From: Littorina saxatilis | Lineage: Eukaryota > Mollusca > Gastropoda > Littorinimorpha > Littorinidae | Direction: 5' to 3' | NCBI RefSeq assembly: GCF_037325665.1 | Contig: NC_090248.1 | Span: forward strand, 20,302,137 to 20,366,136 | DNA length: 64,000 bases | Shown: one piece after another, positions 23,598 through 35,650 of the stretch | How positions within the stretch are numbered: the first letter of the stretch is position 1 | Layout of the letters: each line of letters starts with the position of its first letter | Translations under genes and position numbers: made by a program | The notes under the pieces: model-generated | The model's database searches: none | Seen by the model: only the letters and a program-made list of their open reading frames with translations | What the model was told of the DNA's origin: nothing

Positions 23598-24869
23598 ATG
23601 GTTTTCCAAGGAATCGTCTTGTTTCTGGTGCTTTTGACACATGATTCAGTAACCAGCACCAAACTTAACTTGGCTAAAATGAATTCGGACATAGCGGGTC
23701 GGGTTTTCAACAACAATCTAGTCTTCGTCTTTAGTGGCCTCTCCGATGTCAGCTGCGCGCGCCGCTGTATGACGTCATCAGTCTGCGTGACCTTCACCTA
23801 CAGCGAGGAGTCGAAAATGTGCAGGGGCCATTCGCAAATCATGACGCCATCGAGTCCAGGCTCTGATTTACCGGGGACTGTTGGATTTCTCGTGGGTAAG
23901 TACAGCTTCTTCTTCTTCTTCTTCTTCTTCTTCTTCTTCTTCTTCTTCTTCTTCTTCTTCTTCTTCTTCTTCTTCTTCTTCTTCTTCTCCTTCTTCTTCA
24001 TCTTCTTCTTCTTCGTTCATTGGCAGAAAATCCCTCGAACGTTCATGAAATAGTGTTTATATTGGTACCTGGTATGGATAGACAGATAAAAGTATGTTAG
24101 GTATCGTATTGTCACCGTATTTTGGAGATTGTTTCTCAAGGAGTTTGATTTACTTAGTCTAAAGTACAGAAACATCAAAATCGCCAAGAAACGAGTTGTG
24201 CCACAATTCGACGATATTCTTGCTTGTGTATGATGGAGTTGGGGTGAAGGGTGGGAGATGGGAGTCCGGATCAGAACAAAAGTTATCAATAATGGTTGCC
24301 AGACTCGGCAAGGTTTTGGTCATTCTCGACGGGTTTGTTTCTTTGTTGGTTCGATTCATTGTGTGTTTTGTGTGTGTGTTTCTTTCAGTCACAGACTGGG
24401 TCAGTAAGGCTTGCAGCATTTTCGCCGAATGCACTGTGCCCAATTCAGGATGCTACGGTCAACGTTGTGTGTGTACGCATGGGTACTACTACTCCAAAAG
24501 TAACAAAAACTGCGTGCAAAGTAAGTTATTTTGCCATTTAATTAGTTGGGTTTTTTTCATGTGCAGTACAACACTCCCTATTGAGAGTTACGTCCCCTGC
24601 GTAATTCCACCCGGTCCAGGTCCTGTTTCGTAAAGATGTTTTGATCAAAACACTTATCTTGTTTCTCCTGTGTAAGACCTTATGATTTTTTAAAGAGTGA
24701 ATTATGAATTATTTTAATTTCAGGAGATCTAATGTTTTCATTGTACATGAGTCCTTGTATGTGTCCGTCTCTGTGTTGACGCACCTTTTTTTTTCTCCGT
24801 GCGTGCGTCTGCATGTATGATGTATGTATATTTTTCAATATGTGTGTGTGTGTTTTTCTGTGTGTGTGT

Positions 24870-24947
<78 letters not shown>

Positions 24948-25426
24948 CTTCTTGTCTGTCTTTAAATGCCAAACTAAGCGCCTGTTTGCTTGCTTGCTGA
25001 CCTGCTTGGGTGACTGATCGATTCATAGGTTGATTTGCTCAATATTACAACAACCCTCCCCTCCCCCCAACCCCCCCCCCCCCCCCACCCGCCGTTAATC
25101 GTAGAGTGGTCACACCTTTGATGAATCGGTATTGTACAGTAACATTCCAATTGTGTCCGATTTGTTTAGCATGCTCGAGCGAGAACCTGCAGGACGAGTT
25201 TGTGACGTATCCGAATTATGACGTCGCCAACAATGACATCTACTCTGACATCACGGGCACGGTGACGGTGGAGCAATGCCAGTCGATGTGCTCCAGCAAT
25301 CCAAGATGTCTGACCATCACTTACGTCAACCGTGGATGTTACCTAAAGAATGTCACCGCACTGACGTCACCCACCACTGCAGGCGGCGCTCCCGGGAAAA
25401 ATCACTACCAACGAATGTGTGCTTAG
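23598..25426 (+). CDS. Small secreted PAN/EGF-like/PAN protein, complete
   Basis: Three exons (23598-23895, 24389-24520, 25170-25426 with TAG) join in phase 1 to give 228 residues. Residues 1-20 form a signal peptide (MVFQGIVLFLVLLTHDSVTS), so the product is secreted or lumenal. Exon 1 continues with a PAN/apple-like half (SDVSCARRCMTSSVCVTFTY...CRGHS). Exon 2 is a short six-cysteine EGF- or EB-like module (CSIFAECTVPNSGC...CVCTHGYYY...C). Exon 3 is a second PAN-like module (EQCQSMCSSNPRCLTITY...GCYLKN). PAN modules bind protein or carbohydrate; the ligand here is unknown. There is no transmembrane segment. A (TTC)n run starts 16 bases after the first donor. AATAAA hexamers at 25641 and 26187 are possible polyadenylation signals. 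A broken tandem copy lies 8 kb downstream. Gene model likely; family assignment by cysteine pattern only. Confidence 0.82.
23909..24015 (+). repeat. (TTC)n microsatellite in intron 1
   Basis: About 35 TTC triplets with few interruptions directly follow the splice donor GTAAGTACAGC. GAA/TTC arrays can form triplex DNA. Confidence 0.95.
24841..24945. repeat. (TG)n microsatellite in intron 2
   Basis: Long TG array inside the second intron of the PAN gene. Confidence 0.95.
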
Positions 25427-26350
25427 CTCAAATCGTTCAAAAGCATTCTAGCAAAAAGAAATGCCCTGAGAATAATACTTATGTGGATTTGTAAAGGTAG
25501 AAGTTTCGGACCAGTGAATCCAGCTCTTAACGTCTTAAACAAGCGAATATCTATGAAATGTACTGACCGTAGAATGCAGACAAAGACGCAAAGTAACAAA
25601 CTATCTATCAATCTAAAAGAAGTTACCAGAAAACGTAAACAATAAACGATAACAAACTTAGACAATAACAATGAAAAAAAACTCAGCTGAATAGAGAGAT
25701 AAACACACACTGTAACAAATTTACAATTAACAATAACAATTAAATGCAGTTATTGGAGAACGCATACTTCTAAAAACAGTAACAAACTAAGCAAATAACA
25801 AAAATATGAAGTCATCACAGAATGTAGCCAAATGGGGCCGGGGATATTCATATTTCTGAAGCTTCTTGTCCCAAAAGCCGTCAATTCTGCGATTAAACTT
25901 TTTTTTATGGCAGAAAAAGGACCATCTTATCTTTGCGATTACGTATTTCTGGTGCAGTTTTAGTTGCAGCGCTCAATCTTTTATTTAACTGTTCTGCTTT
26001 TTCCATGCAAGATCACTGATATAAATCGAAACGAAATCGTGTGAATTCAGACCAAAAACGTAGAAAGGATGGGAACCAAACAATCGCGAGAAACCCAAAG
26101 AAAGTAAAATGAATGGTTTTCTTATTTTCATTCATTGACATTATACATTTTATAATTATCGTTGCATGTTTTATAGAGTATGTCAAATAAAGTGAAGAGG
26201 TTATTGAGTGAGAGTCAGTTTCAACTTCTAGTAACCTAAGACCCCTATGCGGTCAACATCTTATGAATTGCTAAAAATAGTCATGATAGAGCCTCCATGC
26301 AGGGGTCTTATACTGCAAATCTTTTGAAATAAAGTTTGAGTTTGAGTTCT
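25427..26350. other. Downstream region of the PAN gene
   Basis: AT-rich, with AATAAA at 25641 and AAATAAAG at 26187 and 26329. No further gene was seen. A short run near 25660-25800 repeats AACAAACTTAGACAATAACAA-like words. Confidence 0.4.
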
Positions 26351-26558
26351 GTGTGTTGTTCGTTAGGATGATTACGATGTGTCTGTTTGTGGGGGTGGTG
26401 GTGGCGGTTGTGGTGGTGGTAGTGGTGTTATTCTTCATCTAACTCTTCTTCTTTCTTTTTACTTAGCGTCGAATGGTGGGTGGTTTGTTTGTTTGTTTGT
26501 GGATTTTTCGTTTAACCCCTGTGGGTGTGTGCGTGCATGCGCGTTTTCTTTTCTGTGT

Positions 26559-26560
26559 GT

Positions 26561-26629
<69 letters not shown>

Positions 26630-26686
26630 TGCGTGTGTGGGGGGTGCGTGTATGTAGGTGTGTGTGTGTGTGTGTGTTTATCTCTG
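26559..26686. repeat. (TG)n microsatellite, compound
   Basis: TG array interrupted by GTACGTGCG and GGGGGGTGCG. Confidence 0.9.
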
Positions 26687-27005
26687 TGTGTATCTCTGTG
26701 TGTGCATGCCTGCGTGTGTGCATGTGTACCTCCGTGCATGCGTGCATCTCTCACAACTGTCTGTCTGTCTGGGTGGTAGGGGGCTTTAGATCCAGGTTTA
26801 AGGCTGTGTCTTTGTCGGGATATTAGTTGGTCTGTCTGTTTGTCAACGTACGTACTCTGTAGAAATGGATGGGTGGGTGGTCAAACCGTGCATAACCTGA
26901 TTTCAGCTTGCTTGGTAGCTTGCCTGGCTGGATCGTTGCTTCGTTCTTAATTCGCCTCAAACTCCATCCCTTCCTTGTTCATTCTCTTTATTTGTCAAAG
27001 TTCCG

Positions 27006-27329
27006 TTGCTACACTTTACGGACCCAACGACATTTCCGGGAGTAATATCGATGCGAACTAGAAAATACAGTAGCGTGGCGTTTTCCGCACAGACCCCTCA
27101 GCCGAACGACGGATTAAGGTACGGTAAGGGCCTACTACATTTCACCTGGCCTCAGATCACCGGAAAACATGTTCAGAGATCACTGAGCTTACGAAATAAT
27201 CCTGCTTCGATCGAGAGGCGAATCGAAAGTGTTGACGTTGATGATGTAAGGAAGGTTTTCTCTGCTAATGGGGAGGTCAAAATCGCTAGATCAACGCTAA
27301 AAGGATTTTGCGAAGTCCACGGCAATTGA
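27006..27329 (+). pseudogene. Possible coding remnant, SAP-like end
   Basis: One open frame of 107 codons ends VRKVFSANGEV...STLKGFCEVHGN. The last 20 residues resemble a SAP-type DNA-binding helix pair (LK.FC..HG). There is no signal for neighbouring exons and no gene was recognised. It may be chance or an old gene fragment. Confidence 0.2.
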
Positions 27330-27879
27330 TTCCTGCTGTATTACTGTACCTCATAAGGTTAACAAGAAAACAAGTCGCGTAAGGCGAAAATACAACATTT
27401 AGTCAAGCTGTCGAACTCACAGAATGAAACTGAACGCAATGCAATTTTTCAGCAAGACCGTATAATAGTAGCATCGTCAGTCCACCGCTCGTGGCAAAGG
27501 CAGTGAAATTGACAAGAAGAGCGGGGTAGTAGTTGCGCTGAGAAGGATAGCACGCTTTTCTGTACCTCTCTTCGTTTTAACTTTCTGAGCGTGATTTTAA
27601 TCCAAACATATCATATCTATATGTTTTTGGAATCAGGAACCGACAAGGAATAGGTTGAAAGTGTTTTTAAATTGATTTCGAAAATTTTATTTTGATCATA
27701 ATTTTTATATTTTAAATTTTCAGAGCTTGTTTTTAATCCAAATATAACATATGTATATGTTTTGCGAATCAGATAATAATGAAGAATAAGATTAACGTAA
27801 ATTTGGATCGTTTTATAAAAAAATCATTTTGTTTACAATTTTCAGATTTTTAATGACCAAAGTCATTAATTAAATTAAA

Positions 27880-29019
27880 TCACCAAAAGAATAGATGCCT
27901 TCACCAAAAGAATTGTTTAGTTAGCAAAAGATATTCCAACAAAAAATCGGATGTTTCCACCCACAAAATAGATGCTTCTAGCAAAAAACTGATTGATTCT
28001 ACCAAAAAAAGAAATGAGACTTGCAACAGAATTCTCAACAAAAAAACGAATTATTTCAACAACAAAATAGCTTCTGTCAGCAAAAAATATAAAGTTTAGT
28101 GTACTTTCAGTGACAAAATAGTGTCACTCCATATCAACATAATCATAATTGTACGTCCAAAGAAAGTTAAATGAAAATGATAAAATCAGTGTACAGAGCA
28201 GTCAAGATCAGTGTGTTCACTGCCTGATAAGCGCTGGTCTCGACAGCTTTGGGCGCCCGCGCTTTCGCTTCTGGCCGATTGGGATGGTCTTGGCCTGGGC
28301 AGGGGGGTTGGTCACCTCCAGACGAATCTCAATGCCCATGGAATGATGACACACGTAGCACTTGAGGAACTCCGGACAGTTGCAGAAAAACTGATTGTTT
28401 TCGTTGATCGTAATCTTCCACTCCGACATGTGGCATACTCCTCGAAGTCAGCCCAGGACGATGATTCAACCTTTTCTTCGGTCTCTCGGATGGCAGTCTT
28501 GAGCTCCTTTTTCAGGGTTGAAGATCCCACGAAGATCGTGTTCCCAGTCTTCAGCGACTCAGCTGTTGACGTTGCCCACTGAAACGCTGTTGTCCACATT
28601 TTCAGTGTGCGATGTGGTGCTTCGGCAATCTCGGTGTGCTCTGCGGTTGCATTTGGTGCTCGTTCCATAGACCAGTTCTTTACAATGTCATTCTCAACAA
28701 CTCCGAGAAATCGTGACATTTCCAGCCTCTCTCTCAAAGTGTTTCACTGTGTTGGAGAATGACTATCCATTTTTTTTGTTGAACTATATTTTCTTTTGCC
28801 TGAAGTAGTCAATTTTTTGCCTGATTATATTTTCTTTTGCCTGAGTATATTTGCTTTTGCCAGTTTATTTTATTTTTTGTTCAGACAGCCATTCTTTTGG
28901 CGGATCAAATTTTGTTTTGGTACTTTAATTCTTTGTCACTCAAGCCATCTTTTCTTTTGGTGAAAGCATCTATTTTTTTGGTAGAACCATCTCTTCTTTT
29001 GGTTCATTAAACGGGTGCC
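27880..29019 (-). mobile_element. MULE-type DNA transposon with periodic ends
   Basis: The ends are inverted: CACCAAAAGAATAGATG on the left matches CATCTATTTTTTTGGTAGAA and CTTTTGGTGAAAGCATC on the right. Each end is an array of CAAAA (left, 27884-28085) or TTTTG (right, 28774-29001) words repeated about every 20 bp. Between them lies a decayed transposase 3' end (28217-28737). Target duplication is uncertain (ATTAAA-like on both sides). Confidence 0.65.
28217..28737 (-). pseudogene. MULE transposase C-terminal remnant (SWIM zinc finger)
   Basis: Downstream part 28217-28429: FFCNCPEFLKCYVCHHSMGI is a SWIM zinc finger (CxC...CxH), followed by a basic KRKRGRPKL tail with an AT-hook-like GRP. 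Both are typical of Mutator-like transposases. The upstream part 28312-28737 reads in another frame (helical, ending WADFEEY) and meets the first near 28430, so there is one frameshift. The catalytic DDE region is absent, so the copy cannot be autonomous. Confidence 0.75.
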
Positions 29020-29291
29020 ATTTTTAAGCCACCAAGCTGAAATGCAATACCGAAGTCCGGCCTTCGTCAAAGATTGCTTGGCCAAAATTTCAATCAATTT
29101 GATTGAAAAATGAGGGTGTGACAGTGCCGCCTTAACTTTTACAAAAAGCCGGATATGACGTCATCGAAGGTATTTATCGAAAAAAAAAAGTCCGGGGATA
29201 TCATTCCCAGGAACTCTCATGTAAAATTTCATAAATATCGGTCCAGTAGTTTGGTCTGAATCGCTCTACACACACACGTACACACGCACAG

Positions 29292-29361
<70 letters not shown>

Positions 29362-29797
29362 CGACCCTCGTCTCGATTCCCCCTCTATGTTAAAACATTT
29401 AGTCAAAACTTGACTAAATGTAAAAATCGGCTTTGGTATCATGACTCATGACGTCAGCTGTTACAGGGATGAAATCCTGTTTTGTTTCCATGAATGATGA
29501 CATCAACAAAATGAAATCATGCTGTGTTAGCTTTCCGTCAAATCAAACAGATAAGCCTACTCGAATTTGCTAGACAGACATATTGCACGATACACTTTCG
29601 AGTAAGAAACTAAAATCCATTTACAGCGGAAATGTGCTCATTTGTTCAGCATTTTGACCTTTTTGGACTTAACAGGGTCAAATCTATCTGATTACCAAAT
29701 TATTTAACAAACTTACAAAAACTGAACAGGTTCTGTTTCTCAAATACTTGTTATCTAATTCTTTGTGCACAATTTCTGTAATCCCCGTATTTTCTGA

Positions 29798-29911
<114 letters not shown>

Positions 29912-30837
29912 ATTTATTTGTTATATTCTGAACATGTTTTGTTGTACTATTCCTACATGTTCCATTGCTACTAGCTTGTACGCATAATTACCTGCATAGT
30001 ATACATTTGATTTTATGAATAACCACATGTGTATGCTCTTCATGCATCATCTTCATCATCATCGTCATCTTCATCATCATCATCATCGTCATCATTATCA
30101 TCACTTATTTAAGTTTTCCCACGTCCTTTTTTGGAGTTAACTTTAAAAAAAAAAAATTTATGTTATCATTGTGTTAGTGCGTCCCAAGGACAGATTGTAA
30201 GAAAGGGCGTAGCCTTAAATCTTACTCCTTGTAAAATAAAGTTCAATTCAATTCAATTCAATTTAATGCTGTTGTGGTTTTTTTTCACAAGAGCGTGTGT
30301 AGTAATGGTATTTTAACTGATTTTATGCATTATCCTTTGTGCTTTTTTCCCCAAGTTACAATTTGACTGCCCGCCCTTTTGTCCGTTTAGAAAAGTTGTG
30401 TGGACAAGTCCATTTTACACCCTATCACCTTGTCAAATCAAAAAGGGACAAACATTATGGGGGTAAATACCATGTTTTTTCTGTGTTGTTAGTCCTTTTT
30501 GATTTTCAAAGGAAAGTTTGCTTGGTAGAAACAGGTTCCCGTTTAACCACTTTGATCTCCTAAAATGTGTTCACGCCACGAATAGTAAAAATCGAAAAAG
30601 CAAGTTTGTGCGACTTCCTTCCACGGTTGAGTTCGCACTTTAGGAGATTCACCTCACTCCTGGTATATATATATAAATATATTCGAGTTGTACATCTAAC
30701 CCAGATGGACCTTTACTTTGCTTCAGAAGAGAACCAGCGAATCATTAAAGAAGTTTGCATGATATATCATGTAATGTTACCTATGGTCAGGGTAAATCCA
30801 AAACCAAAGAGACTGCCAACCACGTTCCACAATTCAG

Positions 30838-31660
30838 AACAAGTCGCGTAAGGCGAAATTACTACATTTAGTCAAGCTGTGGAACTCACAGAATGAAACT
30901 GAACGTAGTCCGCCGCTAGTGCAAAAGGCAGTGAAAGTGACGAGCCTGTTTGGCGCGGTAGCGGTTGCGCTGTGCTTCATAGCACGCTTTACTGTACCTC
31001 TCTTCGTTTTAACTTTCTGAGCGTGTTTTTAATCCAAACATATCATATCTATATGTTTTTGGAATCAGGAACCGACAAGGAATAAGATGAAATAGTTTTT
31101 AAAACGATTTCGGAAATTTAATTTTAATCATAATTTTTATATTTTTAACTTTCAGAGCTTGTTTTTAATCCAAATATAACATATTTATATGTTTTTGGAA
31201 TCAGAAAATGATGAAGAATAAGATGAACGTAAATTTGGATCGTTTTATAAAAAAAATTTTTTTTTACAATTTTCAGATTTTTAATGACCAAAGTCATTAA
31301 TTAATTTTTAAGCCACCAAACTGAAATGCAATACCGAAATCCGGCCTTTGTCGAAGATTGCTTGGCCAAAATTTCAATCAATTTGATTGAAAAATGAGGG
31401 TGTGACAGTGCCGCCTCAACTTTTACAAAACGCCGGATATGACGTCATCAAAGACATTTATCGAAAAAACGAAAAAAAAAGTCCGGGGATATCATTCCCA
31501 GGAACGCTCATGTCAAATTTCATAAAGATCGGTCTAGTAGTTTAGTCTGAATCGCTCTACACACACAGACAGACACACACACATACACACATACACCACG
31601 ACCCTCGTCTCGATTCCCCCTCTATGTTAAAACATTTAGTCAAAACTTGACTAAATGTAA
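30838..31660 (-). mobile_element. Helentron-like element, copy 3 (empty site at 50.8 kb)
   Basis: Full length. It interrupts another repeat: the left flank AAAGAGACTGCCAAC...TTCAGAA and right flank ACAAGAAAGGT are contiguous at 50751-50797 without the element. This supports the assigned ends. Confidence 0.65.
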
Positions 31661-31667
31661 TAAAAAA

Positions 31668-31835
31668 AACAAGAAAGGTCAGTTGTTGGAACGTTTGTTA
31701 TTGACAAAACAATACGTTACAGTCACAGATAGTGCCTCGCTTGTGTCTTCTCCCAAAGCGGCTGCACCTTTTGCGAGCTAAAACTTTTTGTGTTCAATTC
31801 GTATTTGTTTTTCTGTGTACTGAAAAGACCGCGGG
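31668..31835. mobile_element. Penelope-like/fold-back repeat fragment
   Basis: AACAAGAAAGGTCAGTTGTT and GAAAAGACCGCGGGGTCGAAAT match the ends of the fold-back at 50788-51058. The second block looks like a decayed hammerhead-type hairpin. Confidence 0.4.
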
Positions 31836-31929
31836 GTCGAAATATCTTCTTTTTTTATGATGGTCAGGGTAGTCAGTGATACGGTTAAGCTAATCTGTCT
31901 GCCAAAGTAAGTATGTTGAATCCATTGTA

Positions 31930-31932
<3 letters not shown>

Positions 31933-32017
<85 letters not shown>

Positions 32018-32043
32018 CTCTCTAGCTGTCTCCTTCTCTCTCT

Positions 32044-32118
<75 letters not shown>
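31933..32118. repeat. (CT)n microsatellite
   Basis: Almost 190 bp of CT with a short interruption near 32013-32050. The long Arg/Glu frame it creates on the minus strand is an artefact. Confidence 0.95.
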
Positions 32119-32120
<2 letters not shown>

Positions 32121-32421
32121 GCGTTACTCTCTCTTGCACCTTCTCACCCTAAGTGACACTTTTAAAAAGCCATTGTATGTGACTTTGTTAATTAATGCTC
32201 ACAGACTTTTTTCCGCGGTTCAAAGGGCAGTTTGGGAGTTTCACTTCTGATTTCGCTTCAGAAGAGAACTAGCATTTGAACATATCAGTTTAAATTCTAT
32301 TGTGGAATTTTAGATAATGTCGGGGAGTAAGTGGTCCTGATCAGCTGATCTGTCCGCCAAACTGTGTTAGTGAATTCAATCCATCTTCTTTTCGTTCATT
32401 TACTTTGTATCCTTCGCTTTC

Positions 32422-32423
<2 letters not shown>

Positions 32424-32464
<41 letters not shown>

Positions 32465-32502
32465 CTTGTTGTTGTTGTTGCTGTTGTTGTTGTTGTTGTT
32501 GT
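32424..32502. repeat. (TTG)n microsatellite
   Basis: GTT triplets with two single-base interruptions. Confidence 0.95.
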
Positions 32503-32586
32503 TTTCTATTCCTATCACTTGTTTTCTTGTTTAATTAAAAATTTTCTCAAGTTAGGGAGTACAGTCATGTAGCTTAAACCAGAAGA

Positions 32587-33466
32587 AAACAAGTCGCGTA
32601 AGGCGAAAATACAACATTTAGTCAAGTAGCTGTCGAACTCACAGAATGAAACTGAACGCAATGCAACGCAGCAAGACCGTATACTCGTAGCATCGTCAGT
32701 CCACCGCGCACGGCAAAGGCAGTGAAATTGACAAGAAGAGCGGGGTAGTACTTGCGCTGAGAAGGATAGCACGCTTTTCTGTACCTCTCTTCGTTTTAAC
32801 TTTCTGAACGTGTTTTTAATCCAAACATATCATATCTATATGTTTTTTGAATCAGGAACCAACAAGGAATAAGAAGAAGGTGTTTTTAAATTGATTTGGA
32901 CAATTTAATGTTGATAATAATTTTTATATTTTTAATTTTCAGAGCTTGTTTTTAATCAAAATATAACATATTTATATGTTTTTGGAATCAGAAAATGATA
33001 CAGAATAAGATGTACGTAAATTTGGATCGTTTTATAAAAAAAATATATTGTTTCCAATTTTCCGATTTTTAATGACCAAACTCACTCATTAGTTTTCAAG
33101 CCACCAAGCTGAAATGCAATACAAAACCCCGGCCTTTGTCGAAGATTACTTGATCAAAATTTCAACCAATTTGGTTGAAAAATGAGAGCGTGACAGTGCC
33201 GCCTCAACTTTCACGAAAAGCCGGATATGACGTCATCAAAGACATTTATAAAAAAACCGAAAAAAACGTATGGGGATTTCATACCCAGGAACTCTCATGT
33301 CAAATTTCATAAAGATCGGTCCAGTAGTTTAGTCTGAATCGCTCTACACACACACACACAGACAGACAGACACACACACACACACACACACACATACACC
33401 ACGACCCTCGTCTCGATTCCCCCCTCTACGTTAAAATATTTAGTCAAAACTTGACTAAATATAAAA
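32587..33466 (-). mobile_element. Helentron-like element, copy 4
   Basis: Full-length minus copy with AACAAGTCGCG start, both internal 40-base blocks (about 32812 and 32947) and the terminal TTTAGTCAAAACTTGACTAAA hairpin in A-changed form. It ends about 200 bp before the broken PAN gene. Confidence 0.7.
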
Positions 33467-33663
33467 ACACAGACATTTGTTTTGTGTTTGTGTGCAGATC
33501 TGTACAACAGACACGACTCTGTGCCAAAGAAGTGCTTGATTAACGTTTCCAAACTGCACGTCTATACCCACGTTCCACGCCAAAACATTATAATCAAGTT
33601 TCAAAAGTCTGTCTTCATTTCACGTACCTAAATAACTGCCATTAGTAGTATTGCATGCACAAA

Positions 33664-35340
33664 ATGTCCAATGTCGCACTTGTCGCTGCAGTCGTTCTTC
33701 TGTGCTTGGCGTGTTCTTATCATGGTGTCACAAGTACTACACTTGGCCTATTGCAAATGCAAGAAGGCCTCTCTGGGCTTGGGTTTAGCGCCAATTTAAC
33801 TTTCCTCAGTCTTGGAAGGCATTTCTGACGTCAGCTGCGCACGTCATTGCATGATGTCATCCGCATGCCTGACCTTCACCTACAGCGCAGAGGGTACGAG
33901 AACGTGTCGAGGACATTCAACGATCATCACGTCAGCAACTCCTAGTTTTGCTCTACCTGGTTCTAAAGTATTTATTGAGGGTAAGAGTTGTACTTTTAAA
34001 TATGCTTTTAAATGAACCTTTCTTTCCTTGAACGTGATAATGCATTCTATAGTTTCTTTCTCTATTTATTTTCATGGAATAGAAGCATCCCTTAGCCTAT
34101 TCTTTGACACCTACCAAAAACAACAACCTTGCTATTTTCTGCTGCATTGTATGCTGAATTAATTCTGCGGGTTGAGACTGTGTTCAGTGGCGATTTGAAA
34201 TCAACAACAATTTCTCATTCTTCTCAGGAAACAGAAAAGACTGTAGATGTTTGGTGAAAGTCCAAGTGGAATAGGTTTCTCTTATTTCATGTGTTACATG
34301 CTGAATTTGAATATCAAATGCGTTCTGTAAAGCGCCACGAGACTGCCGTTTGGTGGTGAAAAGCGCCATAGAAGAACGCGTTTGTCATCATCATAATTAT
34401 TATTTCACGCTTAGTTTCAGCGTGGCATGGTAGAGACTGCAACAGCAACTCGGAGTGTTCTGTGGCGAATTCTGAATGCTTCGCTGGGCGCTGCCTGTGT
34501 ACCCATGGATAGTTCTACTCTCAGGGCGGCAAAACCTGTTTGACAGGTAAGACACAAAATGTTACTTAATCCACCTGTAATGATTTGAAAGTAGTGCCCA
34601 ATGCAGGTTACGTATTCAGAGGAAAGGACAATAAATTCCATATCCAGCATAGTCTATTATGCTCCCTTATGAATGGTGCTATGACGTCTCTACTGTTCGT
34701 GATGCCAAAACATTTTTAAGCCTACTATTTACTACAACTTGCTGGGTTTTTTTTTAGCAGAGAGTTATTTGTTCTTTTCATGACATGCAAACATTAAACA
34801 TTTCTAGTGTGTGTCACTTTGAATGATTGAAATGTTGCGTTTTGGGTTCGGCTTTCGGGGATGTCTGTGTTTGCCTTTTCGCTGTGTATAAATAAAACCT
34901 CATAAAAATCAAACTATTTACTGCATGCAGTAGTAGAATTCGTTGCCTTTCTAGCACTATGGTTAAAAACTAAACGGCCTCAGTGCATAATATCTACACA
35001 CGCAGGCTTCTGTATAGATTTTTTGAGACGAGCAGTGTATAACCACTCTCGACAGCTCAGCAAGTTGGTGCCTATTTCAGAGTGCGCGCCAGAGGATCTG
35101 CAGGACATGATGGTGGCGTATCCAGCCTACGACGTAGCAAACAGTGACCTCTACTCAGATTATGGGATGACCTTACAGCAATGCCTGGACATGTGTGTCA
35201 CCCACACCTGGTGTCTGACCTATGAACACCTGTGGAGCACTCGATGCTACCTGAAGAACACCACTGCTCTCATCACGCCCGGTACAGTTGCATTCCCGAT
35301 CTCTGGCGGCGCGCTGCACTGTCAACGTACTAGTGTGTAG
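33664..35340 (+). pseudogene. Tandem copy of the PAN/EGF-like gene, broken
   Basis: The three exons (33664-33980, 34421-34546, 35081-35340) match the gene at 23598 in order, phase and cysteine pattern: signal peptide MSNVALVAAVVLLCLACSYH, ISDVSCARHCMMSSACLTFTY, SECFAGRCLCTHG, then QQCLDMCVTHTWCLTYE. A 1-base shift near 33815 breaks exon 1 after the signal peptide. In exon 2 the codon after CTHG is TAG where the intact copy has TAC (Tyr). Splice sites and exon 3 (ending at TAG) remain good. It is therefore a recent pseudogene, a sequencing error case, or a gene with an altered first exon. The final Cys of the intact copy is replaced (RTSV against RMCA). Confidence 0.75.
34313..34400 (+). repeat. 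Retroposon 3'-end fragment
   Basis: GTAAAGCGCCACGAGACTGC...AAGCGCCATAGAAGAACGC followed by ATC/ATT repeats resembles the tail at 59083-59150 (GTAAAGCGCTTGGAGC...GCGCTATAGAAAAGTG). Confidence 0.4.
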
Positions 35341-35469
35341 TTTGTTTGTTTTTTGGGTTTTAATGTCCCTTCAGAAGATGCTAGCTGCTATTCGAGACCG
35401 AACTTGTGTGTAGACCTGTACCGTGTTGGCTTTCGGGTTCACTGAACTCTGATAAATACATGGCCAAAA

Positions 35470-35650
35470 CCTGTCTAATACACCGAAAGCTGTCTAATAC
35501 ATTGCTCGCTGACTAATAATACATTGCTCTGTGATTAATGATACATTGCTCTGTGACTAATAATACATTGCTCTGTAATTAATGATACATTGCTCTGTAA
35601 TTAATGATACATTGCTCTGTGACTAATGACACATTGCTCGCTGACGAGGC
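35470..35650. repeat. About 21-bp minisatellite
   Basis: Seven or eight units of TAATACATTGCTCTGTGAC type. The words recur in the larger array downstream, so both probably grew from one sequence. Confidence 0.8.

Larger units (their letters stand above)
27369..29426 (-). mobile_element. Helentron-like element, copy 2, split by a MULE
   Basis: Minus-orientation copy starting AACAAGTCGCGTAAGGCG and ending TTGACTAAATGTAAAAA. It is interrupted at about 27880-29019 by a DNA transposon. The parts before and after join exactly at the family's TTAATTAATTTTTAAGCC region. It includes a (CA)n run at 29299-29359. Confidence 0.7.
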
